A DNA stretch of 5,486 nt from contig NZKZ01000006.1 of NCBI GenBank assembly GCA_002694065.1, forward strand, positions 11,918 through 17,403, given 5' to 3'. Below the pieces are notes generated by a model. That model did not search any database. It was not told the origin of the DNA and saw nothing but the letters and a program-made list of their open reading frames with translations. Positions 1-5,486 of this stretch are shown here, piece by piece (position 1 is the stretch's first letter; the number at the start of each line of letters is the position of its first letter). Position numbers and translations under genes: made by a program. The DNA is from Acidiferrobacter sp. (GTDB taxonomy: Bacteria > Pseudomonadota > Gammaproteobacteria > Arenicellales > UBA868).

Positions 1-1128
1 ATGGTGTTTTGGCATCGGGACGGCTGGGCGCTCTATACGGCGGTCGAGCGGTACGTTCGAGACCTTTTGGCCGAATATGACTACCAGGAGGTGCATACCC
101 CGCAGATGCTGGATCGGAGCTTATGGGAGCGATCCGGGCATTGGGACAAGTTTCGGGACAACATGTTCACCACTCATGTGGATGACCGCGATTACGCTAT
201 CAAACCCATGAACTGCCCGGGACATGTTCAGCTCTTTAATCAAGGACTTCGCAGTTACCGGGATCTGCCGATTCGTATAGCTGAGTTTGGGGTGGTGCAC
301 CGGAACGAGCCATCCGGCACCTTGCATGGACTTCTGCGCGCGCGGCGCTTCACTCAGGACGACGCACACGTGTTTTGTACCGAAGATCAACTACAGACCG
401 AAGTATCGACCCTGATTGAACTCACATACCGGATGTATAAGGATTTCGGATTTGAAGACATTGAAGTCGCGCTCTCCACGCGGCCGGAGCAGCGCGTTGG
501 TGAGGATGCTTTGTGGGACCGCGCCGAAGAAGCGCTGGCCAGGGCATTGGACGAGAAAGGTATCAAGTACGTCGTCCAGCCAGGGGAGGGTGCGTTCTAT
601 GGGCCGAAACATGAATTTGTCCTGCGTGACTCAATAGGCCGGCGTTGGCAATGCGGGACGATTCAGGTTGATTTCTCTATGCCTGGCCGACTTGGCGCTT
701 CCTACGTGACGGAGGACGGATCAAAACAGGTACCGGTAATGATTCACAGGGCGATTCTCGGGTCCCTTGAGCGTTTCATCGGAATCCTGATAGAAGATAC
801 CGAGGGCAAACTGCCATTTTGGCTGGCGCCCGTGCAAGCAGTGATCCTGAACATCACAGATCGACAGCAAGCTTTCGCCCTCGAAACAGAAAAATTCCTT
901 AAAAAACAGGGGGTCAGAGTCGAAACTGACTTGAGAAACGAGAAAATTGGCTATAAAATCCGCGAATCTACCCTGAGACGCGTCCCGTATCTCCTTGTGG
1001 TTGGGGATAGGGAAGTAGAGCAGGGGTCCGTAGCCGTGCGTACGCGCGACGGGGAAGACCTAGGCACGTTTGTTGTCGCAGACCTGCTTGACCAATGTCT
1101 TCGCCCGAACGCAGGCGCGCGGCGTTAA
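1..1128 (+). CDS. thrS: Threonyl-tRNA synthetase, C-terminal part (5' end outside window)
   Basis: Class II synthetase that charges tRNA-Thr with threonine in the cytoplasm. The 375 visible residues match E. coli ThrRS from about residue 263 to the end (my recollection of that sequence, constant offset 262), so the TGS and editing domains lie upstream. The ATG at base 1 is an internal Met, not the start. All three zinc ligands that bind the substrate threonine are present: C72 (in MNCPGH), H123 (in QDDAH) and H249 (in VMIHR), matching E. coli C334, H385 and H511. Motif 2 carries R101 (RNEPSG) and motif 3 R258 (GSLERFIG). The anticodon-binding domain runs from about 275 to 375 and includes LRNEKIGYKIRE (311-322). 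The segment after motif 2 reads RARRF where E. coli has RVRGF; Arg also occurs there in eukaryotic enzymes. The TAA stop is 18 bases before the proposed infC start. The frame is intact and identification is secure. Confidence 0.98.
   Translation: MVFWHRDGWALYTAVERYVRDLLAEYDYQEVHTPQMLDRSLWERSGHWDKFRDNMFTTHVDDRDYAIKPMNCPGHVQLFNQGLRSYRDLPIRIAEFGVVHRNEPSGTLHGLLRARRFTQDDAHVFCTEDQLQTEVSTLIELTYRMYKDFGFEDIEVALSTRPEQRVGEDALWDRAEEALARALDEKGIKYVVQPGEGAFYGPKHEFVLRDSIGRRWQCGTIQVDFSMPGRLGASYVTEDGSKQVPVMIHRAILGSLERFIGILIEDTEGKLPFWLAPVQAVILNITDRQQAFALETEKFLKKQGVRVETDLRNEKIGYKIRESTLRRVPYLLVVGDREVEQGSVAVRTRDGEDLGTFVVADLLDQCLRPNAGARR
931..959 (+). promoter_or_regulatory. Candidate sigma-70 promoter inside thrS, reading toward infC
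   Basis: TTGAGA (931-936) and TAAAAT (954-959) each match the -35 and -10 consensus at five of six positions, and the spacer is 17 bases. They sit in a locally A-rich stretch of thrS. Transcription would start near 966, about 180 bases before infC. Promoters for infC inside thrS are known in E. coli, which makes this plausible. However, the same bases encode a conserved protein segment (LRNEKIGYKI), so the match may be partly a by-product of coding. No experimental support is visible. Confidence 0.4.
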
Positions 1129-1133
1129 TTTTT

Positions 1134-1139
1134 GGAGGG
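1134..1139 (+). promoter_or_regulatory. Strong ribosome binding site that decides the infC start
   Basis: GGAGGG lies in the thrS-infC spacer and is the strongest Shine-Dalgarno sequence in the window. It is 7 bases before the in-frame ATA at 1147. In-frame TTG codons at 1132 and 1141 sit before it or one base after it, so neither is well placed. No in-frame ATG or GTG is available at the 5' end of the reading frame. Confidence 0.8.
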
Positions 1140-1146
1140 CTTGGCA

Positions 1147-1665
<519 letters not shown>

Positions 1666-1703
1666 CAATCTCAGAACACTTGTAAACGAATACTCAGACT
1701 AAC

Positions 1704-1708
1704 GGAAG
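1704..1708 (+). promoter_or_regulatory. Ribosome binding site of rpmI
   Basis: GGAAG lies 6 bases before the rpmI ATG in the 49-base infC-rpmI spacer. It is moderate in strength. In E. coli the L20 repressor acts around this junction through a long-range RNA pseudoknot. I looked for a matching complementary segment near the end of infC and did not find a convincing one by eye. Confidence 0.55.
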
Positions 1709-1714
1709 TAACCC

Positions 1715-1912
1715 ATGCCAAAACTCAAGACCAACCGAGGCGCCGCAAAGCGGTTCAGCCGCACAGCGAAAGGTAAGTTCAAACGCTCTCAGGCCTTCCT
1801 GAACCATATCCTGACGAAGAAATCCACAAAGCGTAAACGTCAACTCCGCGAAGGCCTGCTCGTAGCCCCCGCAGACGAGGCCGCAGTCCGCAAAATGCTT
1901 CCATACGCCTGA
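1715..1912 (+). CDS. rpmI: 50S ribosomal protein L35 (bL35)
   Basis: Small, very basic protein of the large ribosomal subunit that binds 23S rRNA. The 65 residues equal the E. coli length. The family signature LKTNRGAAKRFS (4-15) is followed by the conserved core NHILTKKSTKRKRQLR and the typical LPYA C-terminus. The ATG is supported by GGAAG 6 bases upstream and by the universal MPK start of the family. It lies between infC and rplT, its usual place, and is probably cotranscribed with both. In E. coli L20 represses rpmI translation, and rplT follows through translational coupling. The 69-base gap to rplT here is compatible with either coupling or independent initiation. Confidence 0.98.
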   Translation: MPKLKTNRGAAKRFSRTAKGKFKRSQAFLNHILTKKSTKRKRQLREGLLVAPADEAAVRKMLPYA

Positions 1913-1944
1913 CGCCGCGACCCCAACCCGAATTTAGTCAATCA

Positions 1945-1964
1945 CCCCCGTCGTAAACAGGGGG
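1945..1964 (+). other. Possible C5/G5 hairpin in the rpmI-rplT spacer
   Basis: CCCCC (1945-1949) can pair with GGGGG (1960-1964) across a 10-base loop. Two more pairs (1950-1951 with 1957-1958) are possible if A1959 bulges. No T-run follows, so this is not a terminator. It ends 17 bases before the rplT ATG and just before the weak purine-rich stretch AGAGAAG (1972-1978), which is the likely ribosome binding site. It could modulate rplT translation or be incidental. Confidence 0.3.
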
Positions 1965-1981
1965 AGTAAACAGAGAAGATC

Positions 1982-2341
1982 ATGCCTAGAGTAAAACGAG
2001 GAGTAACCGCGAGAGCCAGACACAACAAAGTGCTCTCACGCGCCAAGGGCTATCGCGGAGCCCGCAAAAACGTCTTCCGGGTTGCCAACCAAGCCGTTAT
2101 GAAGGCTGACCAATATGCCTATCGCGACCGTCGTCAGCGTAAGCGTCAGTTCCGGACTCTGTGGATCGTACGGATCAATGCCGCTGCCAGGGTACATGAG
2201 CTGAGCTATAGCCGCCTCATCGATGGGTTGAATCGGGCGAATATCGAACTGGATCGGAAGGTGCTGGCGGATATGGCAGTAAACGACGAGGCCGCATTTG
2301 CCGCGCTGGCCGAAAGGGCAAAAGCCGCACTCGCAGCCTGA
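1982..2341 (+). CDS. rplT: 50S ribosomal protein L20 (bL20)
   Basis: L20 binds 23S rRNA early in large-subunit assembly. In E. coli and Bacillus it also represses its own operon by binding an mRNA structure that mimics its rRNA site. The 119 residues are one more than in E. coli. The basic N-terminal arm begins PRVKRGVTARARHNKVL. The central QYAYRDRRQRKRQFR (44-58) leads into the family signature around LWIVRINAAAR (60-70). The globular C-terminal half ends in ERAKAALAA. The ATG lies behind only a weak purine-rich sequence (AGAGAAG, 3 bases away). It is the last gene before the intrinsic terminator and so probably ends the ribosomal part of the transcript. Confidence 0.98.
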   Translation: MPRVKRGVTARARHNKVLSRAKGYRGARKNVFRVANQAVMKADQYAYRDRRQRKRQFRTLWIVRINAAARVHELSYSRLIDGLNRANIELDRKVLADMAVNDEAAFAALAERAKAALAA

Positions 2342-2352
2342 CGCGTACCTTA

Positions 2353-2383
2353 TTGGAACCTGCCTCGGTACGAGGCGTAGAAT
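2353..2383 (+). promoter_or_regulatory. Weak candidate promoter for pheST overlapping the terminator region
   Basis: TTGGAA (2353-2358, four of six matches to the -35 consensus) and TAGAAT (2378-2383, five of six matches to the -10 consensus) are separated by 19 bases, longer than optimal. A start near 2390 would fall inside the 5' arm of the terminator stem. The resulting transcript would lack enough of that arm to form the full hairpin and would read into pheS. This is a pattern match only. Confidence 0.25.
2362..2376 (+). other. Short perfect hairpin upstream of the pheS terminator
   Basis: GCCTCG (2362-2367) pairs perfectly with CGAGGC (2371-2376) around a three-base loop (GTA). It lies 8 bases before the terminator stem. 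An alternative pairing of CGTACC (2344-2349) with GGTACG (2367-2372) uses the same bases and excludes this hairpin. Its role is unknown. Confidence 0.45.
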
Positions 2384-2384
2384 C

Positions 2385-2419
2385 AGGGAAAGGCAAAACA
2401 CCTTTCCCTTTTTTTATTT
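2385..2419 (+). terminator. Intrinsic terminator between rplT and pheS
   Basis: AGGGAAAGG (2385-2393) pairs with CCTTTCCCT (2401-2409), nine perfect base pairs around a 7-base loop (CAAAACA). Seven Ts (2409-2415, the first paired in the stem), an A and three more Ts follow. It ends only 13 bases before the pheS ATG, so it should end or reduce transcription from the upstream genes before pheST. In E. coli pheST is controlled by an attenuator at this place with a Phe-rich leader peptide. No convincing leader peptide is visible here, so this could be a simple partial terminator, or an attenuator of another type. Confidence 0.85.
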
Positions 2420-2432
2420 AATCAGTTCTTTT

Positions 2433-3464
2433 ATGACTTCCAACTCTACAGTCGAACTTGACCGCCTCTTGAGTCAAGCGCTCTCGGATATCGCAACGGC
2501 AAAGGATTCCGCGGCTGTCGAACAATTGCGTGTTTCCTTGCTCGGGCGCCAAGGCGCGGTAACCGCCCAATTAAAACTGATTGGGACTCAACCCCCCGAG
2601 GAGCGCAAGACTTTCGGGGCGGCCGTCAATCGGGTTCGTGATCAACTGACCGGAGCTTTGTCTGAAAGAGCAAGCGCTGTGCTGGCCGCCGAGCGAGAGG
2701 CGGCTGTCAAAGCCGAGCAGATCGATGTCACTCTTCCGGGCCGGGCAGGGCATAGCGGATCATTGCATCCTGTCACCAGAACCCTGCGCAGAATCGAACA
2801 GATTTTCACGCGGGCTGGCTTTGATGTGGCCCATGGCCCTGAAATAGAGGACGACTTCCATAATTTCGAGGCGCTGAACATTCCAAAGAACCATCCCGCC
2901 CGCGCCATGCACGACACGTTTTATGTTTCTGATGAAACCGTATTGCGCACGCACACGTCCCCCGTGCAAATCCGTTATCTGGAGAACAATACGCCTCCCG
3001 TCGCAGTTATTGCCCCCGGGCGGGTTTATCGATGCGATTCTGATGTAACCCATACTCCGATGTTTCACCAGGTGGAGGGCCTGATGGTGGATTCAGACGT
3101 TTCTTTCGCAGATCTCAAAGGCGTGCTCGTGTTTTTCCTCGAAGAATTTTTTGAGCAAGATCTCCCGGTCCGATTCCGCCCGTCCTTTTTTCCATTCACC
3201 GAACCGTCAGCGGAAGTCGATATGGGGTGTGTTTTCTGCGGAGGAAAAGGGTGCCGTATTTGTAGCCACAGTGGCTGGATAGAGGTACTCGGTTGCGGCA
3301 TGGTTCATACAGAGGTCTTTCGGCAAGTTGGCATAGACAACGAAGCCTACACTGGATACGCATTCGGGCTTGGGATTGAGCGCCTGGCGATGCTGCGTTA
3401 CGGGGTCGACGACCTGCGCCTATTTTTTGAGAACGAAGTTCCGTTCCTTCGGCAGTTCGCCTAG
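2433..3464 (+). CDS. pheS: Phenylalanyl-tRNA synthetase alpha subunit
   Basis: Catalytic subunit of the alpha2-beta2 class II PheRS, which charges tRNA-Phe. It has 343 residues against 327 in E. coli: five extra at the N-terminus and an 11-residue insert. Residues 1 to about 95 form the tRNA-binding coiled-coil arm. The catalytic core follows, with LHPVTRTLRRIEQIF (111-125), motif 2 RVYRCDSDVTHTPMFHQVEG (197-216), PSFFPFTEPSAEVD (250-263) and motif 3 GYAFGLGIERLAMLRYG (308-324). A310 corresponds to E. coli A294 in the phenylalanine pocket. The insert has four cysteines (C266, C269, C274, C277) in a CxxCxxxxCxxC arrangement that suggests a zinc knuckle; I recall similar inserts in other bacterial PheS. 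The frame is open upstream to 2298, but homology begins near the ATG at 2433. No Shine-Dalgarno sequence precedes that ATG; the leader is T-rich. It ends with TAG 12 bases before pheT. Confidence 0.97.
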   Translation: MTSNSTVELDRLLSQALSDIATAKDSAAVEQLRVSLLGRQGAVTAQLKLIGTQPPEERKTFGAAVNRVRDQLTGALSERASAVLAAEREAAVKAEQIDVTLPGRAGHSGSLHPVTRTLRRIEQIFTRAGFDVAHGPEIEDDFHNFEALNIPKNHPARAMHDTFYVSDETVLRTHTSPVQIRYLENNTPPVAVIAPGRVYRCDSDVTHTPMFHQVEGLMVDSDVSFADLKGVLVFFLEEFFEQDLPVRFRPSFFPFTEPSAEVDMGCVFCGGKGCRICSHSGWIEVLGCGMVHTEVFRQVGIDNEAYTGYAFGLGIERLAMLRYGVDDLRLFFENEVPFLRQFA

Positions 3465-3476
3465 GTCACGCTTAAC

Positions 3477-5486
3477 ATGATCATCAGCGAAAACTGGCTT
3501 CGAGAGTGGGTTGAATTTGACCTCGACTTTAATTCTTTGCCTGCGTTGCTAACGGCTGCCGGGCTTGAGACCGGGGTTGTTGAAGAGATCAAGGCATTGC
3601 CGAAGAAAGTCGTTGCGGGGCATATCGTCCGGATCTCACCGCACCCCGGCGCCACTGACCTAACCCTCTGTGATGTCGATACCGGGGATGCAAAGCCGGT
3701 TCGAGTGGTTTGTGGCGCACCGAATGCTGCACTCGGCGTCGTTGCGCCCTTTGCAAGGATTGGGTCAGAGCTTCCGGCCGGACAAAAAATTGGCGAGGCC
3801 GTGATTCGTGGCGAGCCATCAAGCGGCATGCTTTGCTCTGCAGCGGAATTAGGTCTCGAAGAGCAATCACAGGGCTTGCTTCTCTTGGACCCAGAGCTGG
3901 GTCCAGGTAGCCAGTTAAATGACCATCTACAACTACCGGATCGACTCCTTGAGGTAGAACTCACACCGAATCGTGGAGATTGCCTCAGCATCCTGGGCGT
4001 GGCCCGAGAGGTGGCCGCTTTAACAGGCGGACGGCTGAAAGAACCGAAACTACCCCGCGTGCGAACCACCGGATCCGAAACAAGGTCGATTTCGCTGGAT
4101 GGCGACGGCCGCTGTGCCCGATATGTAGGGCGATCGATCACAGATATCCGACCGGGTGCGCGCACGCCGGACCGTATCCGAGAGCGAGTTACCCGCGCAG
4201 GCTTGCGCAGCATTGATGCGCTGGTGGACATCAGCAACTACATCATGCTTGAACTGGGACAACCTATGCATGCCTTCGACGGAGACCGTCTCAAAGGCAA
4301 TATTCTGGTCCGGCCAGCGAACTCGAAGGAAAAGATCAAACTTCTTGACGGTGAGCGACTCACACTGGACATTGAATCTCTGCTCATCACTGATGAGAAT
4401 GGGCCCGTCGCGTTAGCAGGAATCAAGGGCGGCGCGAGCACGATGATTCATCCGAAGACGCGCACAATCTTTCTAGAAGCCGCATTTTTTGATCCAGACG
4501 GAGTGGCGCGCACCGCTCGGAGGTATGGTCTTAACACCGATGCGTCACATCGCTTTGAACGGGGTGTCGACTTCACCCTGCCAGCAAAGGCTATTGATCG
4601 TGCCAGCGCGCTAGTCACTCAGATCTGCGGAGGACGCTGCGGCCCCCGAATCGAGTCATCCGAAAAGGCACTTCTTCCGAGGCGCACTTGGGTGCCATTG
4701 CGCTCCGCGCGACTCTCGCGAATGCTGGGGGAACGTCTCTCAAAAAAGAAGGTGCTGGGCGTTTTTGAATCTCTAGGAATGAAATGCGAGCCCACTCAGT
4801 CTGGCTGGCGGGTAAAGGCGCCGACCTATCGATTTGATGTGGCAGCGGAACACGATCTTGTGGAAGAAGTCGCGAGAGTGGTCGGGTATGACCAGTTGCC
4901 CGTCAATCGACCGAAAGTGGCAGCGGGTCATGGGCTGGCTCCCGAAAAAACACTCCCTGTCGAGCGTGCGAAGGATCTCCTGGTGGATCTCGGATACCGT
5001 GAGGCCATCACATACAGTTTCGTTTCGCCGGACCTGCAGAAACATTTCCCCGATTACGGATCACCAATCACGCTCAAAAACCCTATCTCGGTTCACATGG
5101 CCCAGATGCGTGTGTCGCTACTCCCAGGATTGCTGACCGCACTGGCGACTAACAACCGGCGTCAGATCAAGGACGTGAGGCTCTTTGAGGTAGGCCGCAC
5201 TTACCGAAAGAAGCAAAAGTCCACCGAAGAACGCCAACGCCTGGCGGGTCTGCTCGCGGGTGGCGCCTACGAACACACCTGGGACCAGCAGATTAGACCT
5301 GTCGATTTCTTTGATGTTAAGGGGCATGTCGAACGGATCCTTCGGCTGACCCGTCAGGGAGTCAGTGCCGAGTTCCTTCCGATAGCCGACCAGGCATATC
5401 AGGCGGGGCAATGCGCCCAGATTCGAGTAGAAGGGAAGGAGATTGGGCGAGTGGGACGTATATCCCCGGACTTGCTTGAGGAAGTA
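3477..5486 (+). CDS. pheT: Phenylalanyl-tRNA synthetase beta subunit (3' end outside window)
   Basis: Beta subunit of PheRS; it binds tRNA-Phe and removes mischarged tyrosine. I translated 670 uninterrupted codons; E. coli PheT has 795, so about 125 residues are missing, including the C-terminal ferredoxin-fold anticodon-binding domain. The start MIISENWLREWV aligns with E. coli MKFSELWLREWV. The EMAP-type OB-fold tRNA-binding domain covers about 45-150 (VVCGAPN at 77-83, GMLCSAAELG at 117-126). The B3/B4 editing domain has GQPMHAFD (261-268), with editing residues H265, G318, E334 and T354 at the same numbers as in E. coli. The B5 domain lies around 405-480 (DLVEEVARVVGY at 460-471). The catalytic-like B6/B7 fold begins near 490 (EAITYSFVSP, ISVHMAQMR, LFEVGRTY). 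K317 beside G318 is unusual, as the relatives I recall have a hydrophobic residue there. With 12 bases after pheS and no clear Shine-Dalgarno sequence, translation is probably coupled to pheS. Confidence 0.97.
   Translation, partial: MIISENWLREWVEFDLDFNSLPALLTAAGLETGVVEEIKALPKKVVAGHIVRISPHPGATDLTLCDVDTGDAKPVRVVCGAPNAALGVVAPFARIGSELPAGQKIGEAVIRGEPSSGMLCSAAELGLEEQSQGLLLLDPELGPGSQLNDHLQLPDRLLEVELTPNRGDCLSILGVAREVAALTGGRLKEPKLPRVRTTGSETRSISLDGDGRCARYVGRSITDIRPGARTPDRIRERVTRAGLRSIDALVDISNYIMLELGQPMHAFDGDRLKGNILVRPANSKEKIKLLDGERLTLDIESLLITDENGPVALAGIKGGASTMIHPKTRTIFLEAAFFDPDGVARTARRYGLNTDASHRFERGVDFTLPAKAIDRASALVTQICGGRCGPRIESSEKALLPRRTWVPLRSARLSRMLGERLSKKKVLGVFESLGMKCEPTQSGWRVKAPTYRFDVAAEHDLVEEVARVVGYDQLPVNRPKVAAGHGLAPEKTLPVERAKDLLVDLGYREAITYSFVSPDLQKHFPDYGSPITLKNPISVHMAQMRVSLLPGLLTALATNNRRQIKDVRLFEVGRTYRKKQKSTEERQRLAGLLAGGAYEHTWDQQIRPVDFFDVKGHVERILRLTRQGVSAEFLPIADQAYQAGQCAQIRVEGKEIGRVGRISPDLLEEV

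Noticed and set aside
1..3. ATG at base 1 as the true start of thrS
   Set aside because: The sequence aligns with internal residues of ThrRS (about residue 263 of E. coli). The gene is cut by the window edge rather than naturally short.
1132..1134. TTG start for infC giving a 177-residue protein
   Set aside because: The strong Shine-Dalgarno sequence would lie inside the coding region and nothing upstream of TTG 1132 resembles one; ATA 1147 is correctly spaced.
1666..1714. A promoter or terminator in the infC-rpmI spacer
   Set aside because: TTGTAA (1680-1685) has no -10 partner at a suitable distance, and no inverted repeat with a T-run is present.
2353..2421. A 22-codon leader peptide from TTG 2353 ending in Pro-Phe-Pro-Phe-Phe-Ile, as a possible Phe attenuator
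   Set aside because: It has no ribosome binding site, and its Phe codons lie within the terminator's 3' arm and T-run. A stalled ribosome there would come too late to affect termination.
2298..2432. N-terminal extension of pheS by 45 residues, since its frame is open from an ATG at 2298
   Set aside because: The extension would begin inside rplT and run through the terminator stem and T-run. E. coli PheS aligns from near the ATG at 2433, so the openness looks accidental.
3461..4237. A 258-codon reading frame on the minus strand opposite pheT
   Set aside because: It lies wholly opposite conserved pheT codons, has low-complexity Ser/Arg/Pro-rich composition and resembles no family I know. It is a shadow of the coding strand.

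Overview
This window holds the conserved bacterial translation cluster thrS-infC-rpmI-rplT-pheS-pheT. All six genes are on the + strand with short spacers (12 to 91 bases). The gene order, the Pseudomonas/E. coli-like IF3, L20 and L35 sequences, and residue-for-residue agreement with E. coli ThrRS and PheRS beta point to a gammaproteobacterium or a close proteobacterial relative. The DNA is moderately GC-rich by eye. Species cannot be named from this stretch. No mobile element, phage gene, CRISPR array, tRNA or rRNA is visible.

Layout: 1-1128 is the 3' part of thrS, whose N-terminal editing half lies upstream of the window. 1147-1665 is infC (IF3), preceded by a strong Shine-Dalgarno sequence that points to a non-canonical AUA start codon. 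1715-1912 is rpmI (L35) and 1982-2341 is rplT (L20). 2342-2432 is the only spacer with evident regulatory structure: a short perfect hairpin, then a textbook intrinsic terminator, then only 13 bases to pheS. 2433-3464 is pheS, carrying a four-cysteine insert absent from E. coli PheS. 3477-5486 is pheT, cut by the window end about 125 residues before its expected C-terminus.

The genes serve translation together: two aminoacyl-tRNA synthetases (Thr and Phe), the initiation factor that proofreads start codons, and two large-subunit proteins, of which L20 is an early assembly protein and a known autogenous repressor in other bacteria. Regulatory signals seen or inferred are the infC start codon, a promoter-like pair inside the 3' end of thrS, the rplT-pheS terminator, and a weaker promoter-like pair overlapping that terminator.

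I see no previously undescribed system here. The observations worth checking concern expression control: the AUA start, and how pheST is transcribed and translated just after a strong terminator without a Shine-Dalgarno sequence.
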